This document shows positions 1 to 11,891 of a DNA stretch of 64,000 bases, piece by piece. The notes beneath the pieces were generated by a model that had not been told where the DNA came from, did no database searches, and saw only the letters and a list, made by a program, of their open reading frames with translations. The position numbers and the translations under genes were made by a program. Source of the DNA: Limnobacter sp. (GTDB lineage Bacteria > Pseudomonadota > Gammaproteobacteria > Burkholderiales > Burkholderiaceae_B); contig JARWZZ010000015.1 in the NCBI GenBank assembly GCA_029866125.1, positions 372,001 through 436,000 of the forward strand. The letters run 5' to 3'. Every line of letters begins with the position of its first letter. Position 1 is the stretch's first letter.

Positions 1-1
1 A

Positions 2-1564
2 GCCCCGGCCCAAAGCGTCAGCTTTGTGCACAGCGTGGCCAGTGGCGACCCCTTGTTTGATCGGGTAATTTTGTGGACCCGCATTACTCCCACCCAAGCA
101 GCACAAGCAGTTGCCGGGCGGGTTGAGGTGTTTGAGGACGAGGCATTGACCAAACCGGTCAAATCGATCAACTTCACCACCGATTCCAGCCGCGACTTCA
201 CAGTCAAAATCGACTGCACAGGCTTGCAGGCCGACAAATTTTATTTCTACCGCTTTACCAGCAATGGCAGCAACAGCCCAGTGGGGCGCACGCGCACCAT
301 GCCAGCCACGGGCACAGACCGGGCTTTGAACTTGGGTTTGGTCAGTTGCTCTAGCATTGCCCACGGCTTTTTTAATGCCTACAACTTTCTGGCCAAACGG
401 AATGACCTGGACGCTATAGTCCACCTGGGCGACTACATTTACGAGTATGGCAACGGCGAATACGGTAGCCTGCGCGAGTACCAACCTCCAGGCGAAATCA
501 AAACCCTGTCCGACTACCGCACCCGCCACTCCCAATACAAGCAGGAGGAAGACCTGCGCGCCCTGCACCTGCGCTACCCGTTTATTACCATTTGGGATGA
601 CCACGAGTCCGCCGACAACTCCTACACCGATGGGGCCAACAACCACAACGAAGGCGAGGGTGAATGGCCAGTCCGCAAAGCAGCAGCGCAAAAAGCCTAT
701 GACGAATGGATGCCCATACGCCTGCCAGAACCCGGTAATGCCAATAAAATTTTCCGCAAAATTCAATTGGGCGACATGGCCGAGCTTATTTTATTGGACA
801 CGCGCCTTTTTGACCGCGATCAAGACTTGGGTATACCCATCAACCCCGTCACCGGCAATGCCTCTGACCCCAACCGCACCATGATTGGCCAAGAGCAAAT
901 GGATTTCCTGATTGGTGGACTGCGCAACAGCAAAGCCCGCTGGAAGTTGATTGGCAACCAAGTGGTTTTCCATCAATGGATCATCAAACCCGGAGTCAAC
1001 AACCCGGCGCCTGCGCCTGCGCCGGTGCAAGATGTATTGGCCCCTTCAGGCCTGAACGGCGATTCTTGGGATGCTTACAGCGCCGAGCGCCAAAAAATCA
1101 TCCATGCCCTGCGGGGCAGCGATGGCGGCGAGGCCGTGAATGACGTGGTTATTTTGACAGGCGATGTACACAGCGCGTGGGTGGCGGACATCACCGACAA
1201 TCCCAACCTGCCAATTAGCCAGGTAGGCGGTTACAACCCACTGACTGGCGACGGCAGCGTGGCCACCGAGTTTGTAGTCAGCTCGATTACCTCACCCGGC
1301 CTGCCCATTCCAGACGAAGTGGTGCAAGCCATCCGAGTGTCCAGCCCCCACATCAAACACGTCAAAATGAGCGAACGCGGCTACAGCATTTTGCGTTTAA
1401 GCAAAGAAAAGGCAGTGTGTGAGTATTGGGCCGTCAGCACCATTTTACAAAAAGGCGGCACAGAAGCCATGTCGGCCCGGTTTGAAGTGCTCCAAGGCAC
1501 CAACCGCATCAATGCTGGTTTACTGGGCGGCTTGCCTTTACCCATCGCCCTACCCACACCATAA
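2..1564 (+). CDS. phoD: PhoD-family alkaline phosphatase/phosphodiesterase (5' end missing)
   Basis: The reading frame is open to the left edge, so the start and any Tat signal peptide lie outside the window; 520 codons are visible. PhoD enzymes are secreted, metal-dependent phosphatases/phosphodiesterases that release phosphate from organic phosphates. The N-terminal PhoD motif VASGDPLFDRVILWTR is present near visible residues 12-27. The metallophosphatase core follows: GDYIYEYG (about 143-150), WDDHES (about 198-203) and TGDVHSAW (about 386-393). These are the expected metal-binding Asp/His positions. A GTG at 26 is the first possible internal start, but the conserved sequence begins before it, so I treat the gene as partial. 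It converges on the RDD gene, with a 13-base gap. Confidence 0.85.
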   Translation, partial: APAQSVSFVHSVASGDPLFDRVILWTRITPTQAAQAVAGRVEVFEDEALTKPVKSINFTTDSSRDFTVKIDCTGLQADKFYFYRFTSNGSNSPVGRTRTMPATGTDRALNLGLVSCSSIAHGFFNAYNFLAKRNDLDAIVHLGDYIYEYGNGEYGSLREYQPPGEIKTLSDYRTRHSQYKQEEDLRALHLRYPFITIWDDHESADNSYTDGANNHNEGEGEWPVRKAAAQKAYDEWMPIRLPEPGNANKIFRKIQLGDMAELILLDTRLFDRDQDLGIPINPVTGNASDPNRTMIGQEQMDFLIGGLRNSKARWKLIGNQVVFHQWIIKPGVNNPAPAPAPVQDVLAPSGLNGDSWDAYSAERQKIIHALRGSDGGEAVNDVVILTGDVHSAWVADITDNPNLPISQVGGYNPLTGDGSVATEFVVSSITSPGLPIPDEVVQAIRVSSPHIKHVKMSERGYSILRLSKEKAVCEYWAVSTILQKGGTEAMSARFEVLQGTNRINAGLLGGLPLPIALPTP

Positions 1565-1577
1565 ACCAACAAAAAGC

Positions 1578-2042
1578 CTACAAAATACCGTTGGCCCTCA
1601 CCACCAGCGTGCCCGAAAACCAATCGTGTACGCAGGTGCGCTTGCGAGTGAACATGATCACCAAAAACCCCAGGCCCAGCGTCATCCAACACGCCATCCA
1701 CATCAAGGTACGCCACAAAGACCTTACACCTGAGATGCGCTTGCCTTGACGGTCCGTGACCTTGATTCTGGCCACACGTTTACCCAAGGTGGCCTGCCAG
1801 CAAGAGGCATGCATCAAACCCGTGTAAAGCCACCACAAGGTGATGTACAAAATAACAGCCATCATCACGATGTCTGCACGAGCAGGCCTAGCCGCAGAAT
1901 CGATCGATTCCAAATAAATCACACCAGCAATCAGGGGGCCAGCAATCAGAATAAAGTCCAGAAGCCAGGCGATAAACCGAATTGAAACCCGCGCGTAATC
2001 ACGGTCCAACCCAAAATCCCAACTTGAGTAACGAGAAGTCAT
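1578..2042 (-). CDS. RDD-family membrane protein
   Basis: This 154-residue protein carries the RDD hallmark RFIAWLLDF near residues 22-30, followed by hydrophobic segments that look like three membrane helices (about 27-47, 58-80, 112-132). RDD proteins are small inner-membrane proteins; some have been linked to ion or solute transport, but no specific substrate can be read here. I chose the ATG at 2042, giving MTSRYSSWDFG, because the longer frame back to 2114 uses a GTG and adds 24 polar residues not typical of the family. No good ribosome binding site is visible for either start. The gene converges with the phoD-like gene. Confidence 0.75.
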   Translation of the reverse strand: MTSRYSSWDFGLDRDYARVSIRFIAWLLDFILIAGPLIAGVIYLESIDSAARPARADIVMMAVILYITLWWLYTGLMHASCWQATLGKRVARIKVTDRQGKRISGVRSLWRTLMWMACWMTLGLGFLVIMFTRKRTCVHDWFSGTLVVRANGIL

Positions 2043-2263
2043 AGGATCCAGAAGAGTTAAAGCCACCCTACATTGTTCATGAGCTTCATTAATCTCCAAA
2101 CAGAGGGATGGCACAGTAACTCTTTATGGTTAACCACTTGACGGAAGCCAAGATTAAAAATCGGGAAGCAAGTGTGCACTGAGTGCTTACTCCATCGCTT
2201 GTCATCAATGTCATGTAATATCCGCATCAACCTTAATTTGCTCGATTATTGACAGGATTATCT

Positions 2264-3190
2264 GTGCCACTTTCTCGATTTTTACCCCCAGGACTTACCG
2301 GCACCCTCACCGTCGTACTGATGTCTTCTTGCATCACGATGTGGTTCATCATCATGCTGCCCTTCATTCTGTTGCGCCTTGTACCCGTTTATCGTGTGCA
2401 ACGCTTTGCATCGGCTTGCTGCGTAAAAATCGCAACTTGGTGGGTGGGGTCAAACAAAAAACTTTACGCCCTGATGCACGGGCAGCAAGGCAGCGTTGAA
2501 ATACGGGGGCAATTTAAACCCGACAGCAGCTACTTGGTACTGTCTAACCACACAGCCTGGGCCGACATTGTGGTGTTGTTTGATGTGCTACACGGCCACA
2601 GCCCGTTTGGGCGTTTTTTCCTGAAACAAGAATTAATTTGGGTGCCGATTGTGGGCGTTGTTTGCTGGGCGATGGATTTCCCCTTCATGAAACGCCACAG
2701 CCGTGAAAAACTGGCCCGCAACCCCGAGCTTGCCAATCAAGACCTTGAAACCACCCGCAAAGCCTGCGAGGTTTACAAAGAAGCCCCTGTCACCGTCATC
2801 AATTTTCTGGAAGGCAGTCGGTTTTCTGAAGCCAAACGGATTAAGAAAAAATCCCTTTACCGCAACCTGCTCAACCCCAAGTTTGGCGGCCTTAGCGCCA
2901 CATTGAATGCCATGGGTGAGCAATTCGCTGGTTTGGTGAATGTCACCATTGTTTACCAACCGGTTAAAGGCAATCTGACCTGGTCTTGGTTGTGCGGCAA
3001 ACAGCCCAATATGAAGGTGGTGGTTGAGATTGTAGACATACCGGCAGACATGGTGGCCGGCAACTTCAGCAGCGACCCCACATTCAAGCAGAATTTTAAA
3101 GTGTGGGTCAACGAAGTTTGGCGCGACAAAGACACCTTAATTGATGTGATGAAAACCGAAATCAACACCTCTCAATGCAACTCAATGTAA
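2264..3190 (+). CDS. 1-acyl-glycerol-3-phosphate acyltransferase-like protein (PlsC/LPLAT, YihG-like)
   Basis: The protein has the lysophospholipid acyltransferase blocks SNHTAWADI (HX4D catalytic motif, about residues 94-102) and FLEGSRFS (acceptor-binding EGTR-like block, about 181-188). An N-terminal hydrophobic segment (about 12-36) anchors it in the inner membrane. It would transfer an acyl chain to a lysophospholipid; the closest pattern is the YihG branch of LPLAT enzymes. I chose the GTG at 2264 because ACAGGA sits at the right distance upstream; a TTG at 2249 in the same frame is the alternative. The 3' end overlaps the opposite-strand VIT1 gene by 9 bases. Confidence 0.8.
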   Translation: MPLSRFLPPGLTGTLTVVLMSSCITMWFIIMLPFILLRLVPVYRVQRFASACCVKIATWWVGSNKKLYALMHGQQGSVEIRGQFKPDSSYLVLSNHTAWADIVVLFDVLHGHSPFGRFFLKQELIWVPIVGVVCWAMDFPFMKRHSREKLARNPELANQDLETTRKACEVYKEAPVTVINFLEGSRFSEAKRIKKKSLYRNLLNPKFGGLSATLNAMGEQFAGLVNVTIVYQPVKGNLTWSWLCGKQPNMKVVVEIVDIPADMVAGNFSSDPTFKQNFKVWVNEVWRDKDTLIDVMKTEINTSQCNSM

Positions 3191-3916
3191 CTGAAGGTCA
3201 AACAAAAACCCAGCCGCCCAACTAAGCCCCAGCGCCAAACCGCCCCACAAAGTAATGCGCAGCACTGAACGCAGAACCGGCGATTTGCCCGCACGGGCCA
3301 CAACATAACCCGTCAGCACCAAGGCCAGCAACGCTGAAATGGAAATGGCCAGCACCTGCGTGTTGGTGCCCCATTCCCTCAGTGTGCCCAAATAGGCCAT
3401 CAACAAGGGCAGGGCACCGCCTGCGCAAAATGACAAAGCGGATGACCACGCGGCCTGCAAAGGCTTGGCGCTCATGCTTTCGGTAATTCCCAATTCGTCA
3501 CGGGCGTGCGCACCCAAAGGGTCATGGCGCATCAAATCCGACGCCACTTGGCGGGCCAAGGCCTCGTCCAAGCCACGGTCTACGTAAATACGAGTCAGCT
3601 CATTCAATTCAAATTCAGGGTGCGAGGCCAAGTGCGCAGCCTCCATGTCCAATTCCGCCTTCTCAGCATCTGCTTGGCTGCTAACCGACACATACTCGCC
3701 AGCCGCCATGGACAAGCTGCCCGCCACCACACCTGCCACACCGCTCAAAAGTAGAGTTTCGGCGCCCACCTGACCTGCCGCCATACCCACCAACAGGCTG
3801 GCGATTGAAATAATGCCGTCATTTGCACCCAAAGTGGCGGCGCGCAGCCAACCAATGCGGTGAACAATGTGGTCCAAATTGTGGTGGTGTGGCGCAGGTT
3901 TAACAGAGGTATTCAT
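3182..3916 (-). CDS. VIT1/CCC1-family Fe2+/Mn2+ transporter
   Basis: This 244-residue protein has the VIT1 signature: RIGWLRAATLGANDGIIS near the N-terminus, then a membrane segment, SMAAGEYVSVSSQ, an acidic cytosolic stretch rich in Glu/Asp, and a C-terminal set of hydrophobic helices. Family members move ferrous iron or manganese out of the cytosol. The start at 3916 (MNTSVKPAPHHHN) places a His-rich tail before the first motif; an upstream in-frame start at 3946 adds only ten residues. The gene is convergent with, and overlaps by 9 bases, the acyltransferase gene, leaving no room for a terminator between them. Confidence 0.85.
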   Translation of the reverse strand: MNTSVKPAPHHHNLDHIVHRIGWLRAATLGANDGIISIASLLVGMAAGQVGAETLLLSGVAGVVAGSLSMAAGEYVSVSSQADAEKAELDMEAAHLASHPEFELNELTRIYVDRGLDEALARQVASDLMRHDPLGAHARDELGITESMSAKPLQAAWSSALSFCAGGALPLLMAYLGTLREWGTNTQVLAISISALLALVLTGYVVARAGKSPVLRSVLRITLWGGLALGLSWAAGFLFDLQLH

Positions 3917-4004
3917 TATGAATGGAATGGTGCAGCACTGAGGCACAACGAAATGACAAGCCCCATGCTGAAGGCTCAGCTTCGCACTGTCAACTCATTG
4001 ATCC

Positions 4005-4589
4005 TTAAATCGCGATTAGGTAATCTGGCGCTTGGCTACCCAAAGGCAAAGTGCGATCAAAATCCTGATTGGACCGAATCACCGCCACCGCGCGGTCGCC
4101 TTGGGTGGTCGCATCTTGCAAAGTAATCACACCATCTTCCAACACCCAATGTTGCAGCGCTGCGGGCTTGTAGCCGTAACCGTCCCACAACTTCAGCTCG
4201 CCTTGCATTGCAGGTTCGCCATAGGCGTGGTTTAAAATCGATTTAACCAGTCCCACTGTTTGGGTTGGAAACACCACCTGCACTTGCGCAATGCCTTGCT
4301 GGGTTTCAACCAAGTACACCGCTTGAGGGGAGCCACCCAAAATATTCCGCTCATGGCGCAAACGGTATGTTTTGCCGTAGGCATCTTCTTCTTGCGGCTC
4401 CACGCACATGGTCGCTGCGTCGGCGTTGGAACATTCAGGCAATTGGTCTGCCACGGGTTTACCGATCTGAAAACCAAACGGAGTGTCCGCCGCAAAAGCC
4501 GGTAAGGTGCTGCAGTACATGGGCATAGCCGCTGTGGTACTTAGCAAAATTTGGGCACCCCAATGTCGTGGGTTTGTGTGTTTGGGCAT
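4005..4589 (-). CDS. Secreted protein of unknown function
   Basis: I do not recognise this 194-residue protein. It starts with a typical cleavable signal peptide ending near AFA-ADTPFG (about residues 30-38), so it is probably periplasmic or exported. The mature part contains two cysteines (SNADAATMCVEP and PECSN), which could form a disulphide, and no membrane segment. The start is secure: GGAGG lies 7-8 bases upstream of the ATG at 4589. It stands alone between the VIT1 transporter and an SDR gene, all on the minus strand. It is likely a real gene because of its signal peptide, ribosome binding site and normal composition. Confidence 0.7.
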   Translation of the reverse strand: MPKHTNPRHWGAQILLSTTAAMPMYCSTLPAFAADTPFGFQIGKPVADQLPECSNADAATMCVEPQEEDAYGKTYRLRHERNILGGSPQAVYLVETQQGIAQVQVVFPTQTVGLVKSILNHAYGEPAMQGELKLWDGYGYKPAALQHWVLEDGVITLQDATTQGDRAVAVIRSNQDFDRTLPLGSQAPDYLIAI

Positions 4590-4724
4590 GATGGCAACCT
4601 CCGAGTTTCTTTCCCCTGTACTCCTATTCTCGGCATTTTTTGAAAAAGGTTAAGCCCCAACTTGGATCCCCTCCAATGGAGGACCCGTTCATGGCTGGTG
4701 TCACTTCATGAATTACTTCATGCA

Positions 4725-5540
4725 TTACTTCATAATTGCGCCACCAATCACCTTGGCGTAAACACTGTCTGGCATTCCGCGGCGCATCAGCAACAAACCC
4801 GTTGCGTCGGGGCCAACTGGGTAACGCAATTTGCCGGAATCATCGGTTGCCGCCTTGAAAATGACCTCAGCCACCTTCACCGGTGCAATACCCTTGTTAC
4901 CCGCCTTTTTCATGCGTGCCATCGCCTTGCCTTGAAAGGCGTTGTACTCATCCGGGGCTGTGGCCGAAGTGTTGTCGTTTGACCGTTCATAAAAATCAGT
5001 CTTGATCGCCCCCGGTTCAATAATCTTGACCCGAATGCCCAACGGCTCCAGCTCAAACCTCAAAGACTCACTGAAGCCCTCCACAGCCCATTTGGTGCTG
5101 TGGTACACGCTGTACAAGGGGAATGTGAGCCTACCCCCCATGGACGCCACGTTGACCACCACACCAGCCTTGCGGTTGCGGAAGTGGGGCAGCATTTCAC
5201 GGGTCACTGCCATCAGTCCAAACACATTGGTTTCAAACTGACGGCGTATTTGCTCATCCGAGGCCCCTTCAAACGGCCCATTCAAACCGTACCCTGCATT
5301 GTTCACCACCACATCAATCGACCCAAACGCTTTGATGGTTTCAGCCATTGCGACTTGAATCGACTCCGTGCTGGTTACATCCAAAGCGGGGCAAATCACA
5401 TTGTTCAAGGTGTTCAATGTTGTTTCTTTAGAGGGCGTGCGCATGGTAGCAGCCACATTCCAACCCTGCTTTTGAAAAAACTCAGCCGCTACACGGCCAA
5501 TGCCTGTCGAACTGCCTGTGATCAATACTGTTTTTGCCAT
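4725..5540 (-). CDS. SDR-family NAD(P)-dependent oxidoreductase
   Basis: This is a 271-residue classical short-chain dehydrogenase/reductase. The Rossmann dinucleotide motif TGSSTGIG is at residues 8-15, NNAGYG near 86-91, and the catalytic Ser, Tyr and Lys are seen in NVASMGG, VYHSTK and neighbouring residues (about 134-160). The enzyme reduces or oxidises a carbonyl/alcohol; the substrate cannot be deduced. A purine-rich GAGAGACAGAG precedes the ATG. It is followed on the same strand by the secreted unknown and preceded by the YHS lipoprotein, with no clear functional link. A second, only distantly similar SDR lies at 41427-42329. Confidence 0.85.
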   Translation of the reverse strand: MAKTVLITGSSTGIGRVAAEFFQKQGWNVAATMRTPSKETTLNTLNNVICPALDVTSTESIQVAMAETIKAFGSIDVVVNNAGYGLNGPFEGASDEQIRRQFETNVFGLMAVTREMLPHFRNRKAGVVVNVASMGGRLTFPLYSVYHSTKWAVEGFSESLRFELEPLGIRVKIIEPGAIKTDFYERSNDNTSATAPDEYNAFQGKAMARMKKAGNKGIAPVKVAEVIFKAATDDSGKLRYPVGPDATGLLLMRRGMPDSVYAKVIGGAIMK

Positions 5541-5587
5541 CTCTGTCTCTCATTGTTTTGTTGTTCGATTTTTTGGGCTAACCGCAA

Positions 5588-6169
5588 TCACTTCCCGGCA
5601 GCAGCGACTGCATTGGCCTGTTCTTCGCCCGTTTTGTAATGCGGTACTCTTAAAACCAAGCGCTTTGCACGCTGTATAAAGCTATTCGAACCTTGAATCT
5701 CATTCTTCCAGTATTGCTCAGACAGAGCAATATTTTTGTCCAGCTCCAAAGCAAAGGCTTTTTGCGAGACCTCTCCCCCAAAAATATAAACCTTCCCGTC
5801 TTTCATCAAAAAATTGTCGGCGTTGCCACCCCAAGGAATGCCAAACATGATGCCATTGGCACAGTAGCCACCAAATTGGGGCAGGTATTTCTCGGGTGTT
5901 TGGTCAAAAAGGGTTTTGTGTTCAACGCTTGAGAAGTAGAAATCCACGCCTTTGTACGTCGATTGAATGGACTTGGTGCCCTGCACATACTTGTTCATCG
6001 ATTGGTAAGCCACCACATCCGCACCGAACAACATCACACTGCCGGAACCCTCCATCTTGATCGCGTTCACAGGTGAATAGCCTTCCGATGGGTTTTGCGC
6101 AGTCATTGCACTACAACCCGATAACGCCACAAGCAAGAGCCCGGCATAAAACATAATTTTCAAATTCAT
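5588..6169 (-). CDS. YHS-domain lipoprotein
   Basis: The 193-residue product begins with a lipoprotein signal peptide and lipobox LSGC (Cys19), so it is probably lipidated and membrane-attached. The body matches the YHS-domain pattern: GADVVAYQSMNKYVQG, YKGVDFYFSS and FGGYCANG, with a single conserved Cys. YHS domains are small modules often associated with metal binding, but no ligand is proven here. AAAGGAAAA upstream of the ATG is a good ribosome binding site. It is the first gene downstream of the gyrB terminator on the minus strand, so it should be transcribed separately. Confidence 0.8.
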   Translation of the reverse strand: MNLKIMFYAGLLLVALSGCSAMTAQNPSEGYSPVNAIKMEGSGSVMLFGADVVAYQSMNKYVQGTKSIQSTYKGVDFYFSSVEHKTLFDQTPEKYLPQFGGYCANGIMFGIPWGGNADNFLMKDGKVYIFGGEVSQKAFALELDKNIALSEQYWKNEIQGSNSFIQRAKRLVLRVPHYKTGEEQANAVAAAGK

Positions 6170-6203
6170 TTCATTTTCCTTTCAACTGAGGATTTTTAAC
6201 AAA

Positions 6204-6229
6204 AAAGCCCAGGTTTAATCCTGGGCTTT
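6204..6229 (-). terminator. Rho-independent terminator of gyrB
   Basis: AAAGCCCAGG (6204-6213) and CCTGGGCTTT (6220-6229) form a 10-bp stem with a 6-base loop. On the minus strand the stem is followed by a run of T. It lies 55 bases past the gyrB stop codon. Confidence 0.85.
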
Positions 6230-6283
6230 GGAGGTTTTGTTTTGACCTAGAGAAGGCTCAATATGGATAGGTTCAAAAAACAA

Positions 6284-8767
<2,484 letters not shown>

Positions 8768-8775
8768 CTAAATCT

Positions 8776-9879
8776 TTAAATGCGCATGGGCATGACGACG
8801 TATTTGAAGTCATCTTTGCCCGGATTGGTCACCAACGCACTGCTGTTACCGTCTTGCAGGGTGAACTGCACATTGTCAGATTTTAGATTGTTTAACACAT
8901 CCAGCAGGTAGTTTACGTTAAAACCCACATCAATCTCGGGGCCGGAATAGTCCACCTCGATTTCATCTCGCGCTTCTTCCTGATCCGAATTGCTGGCAAC
9001 GATGGTCAGGCCCGTCGGGGCGATGATCCAGCGGATTCCGCGAAATTTATCGCTGGTCAAAATAGATGCACGCTGCAAAGACTTCAACAGTGTTTCACGT
9101 GCCAAAACCACTTGATGTTGGTGGTTTTTTGGAATAACCCGTTGGTAGTCTGGGAATTTCCCTTCGACCAGCTTTGTAATCAAAGTGATGTCCGCAAACG
9201 AAAATTTGGCCTGATTGCTAGCCAAATCAATGGTTACCGGGTCGTCCGTCTCGTTTAACAATCGCGACAATTCCAACACGGTTTTGCGCGGAATAATCAC
9301 TTCATGCTTGGTTTCACCACCTTGGCCAGGTGCATCTGCATAAGCCAAGCGGTGTCCATCTGTGGCCACAGCACGAATAACCGCTCCATCCACCACCAGC
9401 AGTACGCCGTTCAAGTAGTAGCGCAAATCCTGTTGAGCCATTGAAAAGTTCACCAAAGTCAGCAACTGCTTCAGTGTTTTCTGGGCCAAAGTAATTTGGC
9501 TTACCCATTCTTTGGGCTCTTGCACCAGCGGGAAATCTTCAGCAGGCAAGGTTTGCAATGCAAAACGGCTTTTACCGCCTTTGACTGCCATTTTTCTGGC
9601 ATCCAAAGTGACCTGTACATCCGTGTTGTCAGGCAAAGATCTCAAAATATCCAAGAACTTACGTGCAGCCACTGTGGTTGATACATCTTCACCTGCTGGC
9701 ACTTCAACCTGTGTTTGAATTTGCATCTCAATGTCTGAAGACAAAATCGTCAATACATTCCCTGCTTTCTTCAAAAGAATGTTTGCCAACACTGGCAAGG
9801 TATTTCTACGCTCAACAATATTGCTCACAATCTGCAGTTTTCGAACCAATGCATCGCGTGAGCTATGTATTAATTCCAT
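8776..9879 (-). CDS. dnaN: DNA polymerase III sliding clamp (beta subunit)
   Basis: DnaN forms the ring-shaped dimer that tethers DNA polymerase III to DNA. The 367-residue length is standard. Three similar domains of about 120 residues are visible, and the C-terminus ends in YVVMPMRI, the usual clamp ending near the peptide-binding pocket. AAAGGAA precedes the ATG at 9879. It sits between dnaA and gyrB on the same strand. The 228-base gap upstream contains four DnaA boxes, so transcription of dnaN is likely influenced by DnaA. Confidence 0.98.
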   Translation of the reverse strand: MELIHSSRDALVRKLQIVSNIVERRNTLPVLANILLKKAGNVLTILSSDIEMQIQTQVEVPAGEDVSTTVAARKFLDILRSLPDNTDVQVTLDARKMAVKGGKSRFALQTLPAEDFPLVQEPKEWVSQITLAQKTLKQLLTLVNFSMAQQDLRYYLNGVLLVVDGAVIRAVATDGHRLAYADAPGQGGETKHEVIIPRKTVLELSRLLNETDDPVTIDLASNQAKFSFADITLITKLVEGKFPDYQRVIPKNHQHQVVLARETLLKSLQRASILTSDKFRGIRWIIAPTGLTIVASNSDQEEARDEIEVDYSGPEIDVGFNVNYLLDVLNNLKSDNVQFTLQDGNSSALVTNPGKDDFKYVVMPMRI

Positions 9880-9923
9880 CTTGTAATTCCTTTTAGGATT
9901 GGTTAATAGAGTTGACCATTTAC

Positions 9924-10099
9924 TGTGGATAACCCTATTTACTTATTTAAAAACATTGCCTTAGGTTCTTTTATAACTGGTGTACAACTGATCGAAGTCA
10001 TTCTGGACACTGTGGATAACTTTTTCTAGCCTTCCGAGGTTCTTTTTTTTCTGTGGATAACTACTTGCTTTACGCACATTGTTTTCAGACTTATCCACA
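9924..10099. other. oriC: Candidate chromosomal replication origin (oriC) with four DnaA boxes
   Basis: Between dnaN and dnaA there are four perfect copies of the DnaA box TTATCCACA: on the minus strand at 9924-9932, 10011-10019 and 10052-10060, and on the plus strand at 10091-10099. An AT-rich stretch lies between the first two (about 9935-9985) and could serve as the unwinding element. Gene direction diverges near here: minus-strand core genes to the left, plus-strand core genes to the right. The same boxes may also control dnaN. That these boxes form the functional origin is inferred from family practice, not demonstrated. Confidence 0.75.
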
Positions 10100-10107
10100 A
10101 TTCTAAA

Positions 10108-11535
10108 TCAACCTTTTAGGGTCTGGTCCAGCACATGCAAGGCATGGTTCAGCTCACTGGATTGATTCCTCAAATCCGATATTTTGTTCACAGCATGCAA
10201 AACCGTTGTGTGGTCCCTGCCACCAAACAGCTCTCCAATCTCAACATAGCTCTTCTCAGTCAATTCTTTTGCCAAATACATGGCCACCTGCCTAGGCAAC
10301 ACAATATTGGCTTGTCTGCGTTTTGAGAACATGTCAGCCACTTTCATTTTGTAATAGTCAGATACGGTCTTTTGGATCGTTTCCACTGACACTTGCCCAT
10401 GGTGGACTGAAATCATGTCTCGCAATGCATCCCTCACCAGATCCATGGTGATTGGTTTATTGTGGAAAGACGCATAGGCCATGATTCTGCGCAGTGCGCC
10501 TTCCAATTCCCGAATGTTTGAGCGCATGTGTTTGGCCACAAAAAAAGCCACATCTTCGCCAAACTTCACTTTCTGTTGCTCTGCCTTTTTCAGCAGAATG
10601 GCAACCCGCATTTCCAGCTCGGGTGGTTCAATGGCCACGGTCAAACCGCTGTTGAACCTTGAAATCAAACGGTCTTCTATGCCTTGAATGTCTTTTGGAT
10701 ACGTATCACTGGTGATGATGATTTGCTTCTTTGCCGCAATCAATTGCTCAAACGCATAGAAAAATTCTTCTTGCGTCCTGCTTTTGCCCGCAAAAAACTG
10801 AATATCGTCGATGAGCAGCAAGTCCAAGGAGTAATACGACCGCTTGAACTCTTCAAAAGCTTTGCGCTGGTAGGCCTTCACTACATCGCTGACGTATTGC
10901 TCAGCATGGATGTAGCGTATCGACGCCTTCGGATTCATTTCCAGTAATTTATTACCAATTGAATGAATCAAGTGGGTTTTACCCAAGCCCACGCCACCGT
11001 ACAAAAACAATGGGTTATACGAAACGCCAGGGTTCGCAGCCACCTGTTCTGCTGCTGCCCTGGCCAGCTGGTTGGCACGGCCGGAAACAAAGTTCGAAAA
11101 GCAAAGGTCTTTGTTCAACTTTGAGCGTTCATACACGCTGGCTGCAATTTCTTCCCTGCGGGTTTCCTCAGCCTCTGCGCGTTGTTCTGGAGTGCGTCCA
11201 GAAGGGGAGGGGCTGTTGGCGTAACTGCTGGGGTAAGCACCACTGCCGTTGCTTGAAGCTGATTTGGGCGGTGCGCTTACCGCAGCCCGAGGGGCTACCT
11301 GCCAATCCACCGCGATGTCGCAACCAAAAAACCCGGTGGCCAGCTCATTGAAGCGCCCACCAAAATTATTGATAACCCAATCCAGTTTGAATCGGTTGGG
11401 CGCGGCCATGGTCAGTCTGGCGGTGTCCTCGTCGAAATTCACGATACTCAACGGTTCAATCCAAAGCTTCATTTGTTGGCTCGGGATTTCCTTGCTCAGT
11501 GATTCAACACAGTGGTTCCAGAATTGATCAATCAC
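10108..11535 (-). CDS. dnaA: Chromosomal replication initiator protein DnaA
   Basis: DnaA binds DnaA boxes at oriC and opens the duplex. Domain I ([12 protein letters not shown]... LWIEPL) is at the N-terminus, followed by a Ser/Pro-rich linker (about 90-130). The AAA+ core has Walker [10 protein letters not shown] (about 178-186) and Walker [11 protein letters not shown] (about 233-242). The C-terminal DNA-binding helix has [13 protein letters not shown] chose the GTG at 11535, giving M-IDQFWNHC, because DnaA proteins normally start a few residues before the FW motif; a TTG at 11559 would add eight residues. AAAGG lies 12 bases upstream. Length is 475 residues with this start. Confidence 0.96.
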   Translation of the reverse strand: MIDQFWNHCVESLSKEIPSQQMKLWIEPLSIVNFDEDTARLTMAAPNRFKLDWVINNFGGRFNELATGFFGCDIAVDWQVAPRAAVSAPPKSASSNGSGAYPSSYANSPSPSGRTPEQRAEAEETRREEIAASVYERSKLNKDLCFSNFVSGRANQLARAAAEQVAANPGVSYNPLFLYGGVGLGKTHLIHSIGNKLLEMNPKASIRYIHAEQYVSDVVKAYQRKAFEEFKRSYYSLDLLLIDDIQFFAGKSRTQEEFFYAFEQLIAAKKQIIITSDTYPKDIQGIEDRLISRFNSGLTVAIEPPELEMRVAILLKKAEQQKVKFGEDVAFFVAKHMRSNIRELEGALRRIMAYASFHNKPITMDLVRDALRDMISVHHGQVSVETIQKTVSDYYKMKVADMFSKRRQANIVLPRQVAMYLAKELTEKSYVEIGELFGGRDHTTVLHAVNKISDLRNQSSELNHALHVLDQTLKG

Positions 11536-11641
11536 AATACAGTATGGCCTTTGAGACAAATTATCTAACCCTTCATTGTATCCAATTCGCCACGTGACTC
11601 TCTGCTTTATAAGTCACTTGCATCAATTACATCATTCAATC

Positions 11642-11670
11642 TGTTCAATTCACAATATTCAGCATATAAT
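11642..11670 (+). promoter_or_regulatory. Candidate promoter of rpmH operon
   Basis: A perfect TATAAT is at 11665-11670, 44 bases before the rpmH start. The -35 (TGTTCA at 11642-11647, 17-base spacer) is weak, so the assignment rests mainly on the -10. Confidence 0.45.
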
Positions 11671-11713
11671 CTTGGGTTCCCCATGAATCGCCCCACTGGG
11701 CTCGAGGCTCATT

Positions 11714-11848
11714 ATGAAACGTACTTACCAACCCTCTAAAACACGTCGTCAACGCACTCACGGTTTCTTGGTTCGCTCCAAAACACGTGGTGGCCGCGCT
11801 GTTCTGCGTGCTCGCCGCGCCAAGGGTCGTGCTCGTCTGGCTGTGTAA
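11714..11848 (+). CDS. rpmH: 50S ribosomal protein L34
   Basis: This 44-residue, highly basic protein reads [18 protein letters not shown] at the start and ends in [10 protein letters not shown], a textbook L34. It is a structural component of the large ribosomal subunit. It is the first gene of the plus-strand rpmH-rnpA-yidD-yidC-mnmE cluster and diverges from dnaA, with a 178-base intergenic region that includes a TATAAT box. Confidence 0.98.
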   Translation: MKRTYQPSKTRRQRTHGFLVRSKTRGGRAVLRARRAKGRARLAV

Positions 11849-11891
11849 TTTAGGAATGTTTGCGCAAATTCAGCACCGTTCGGCCCTTGAT

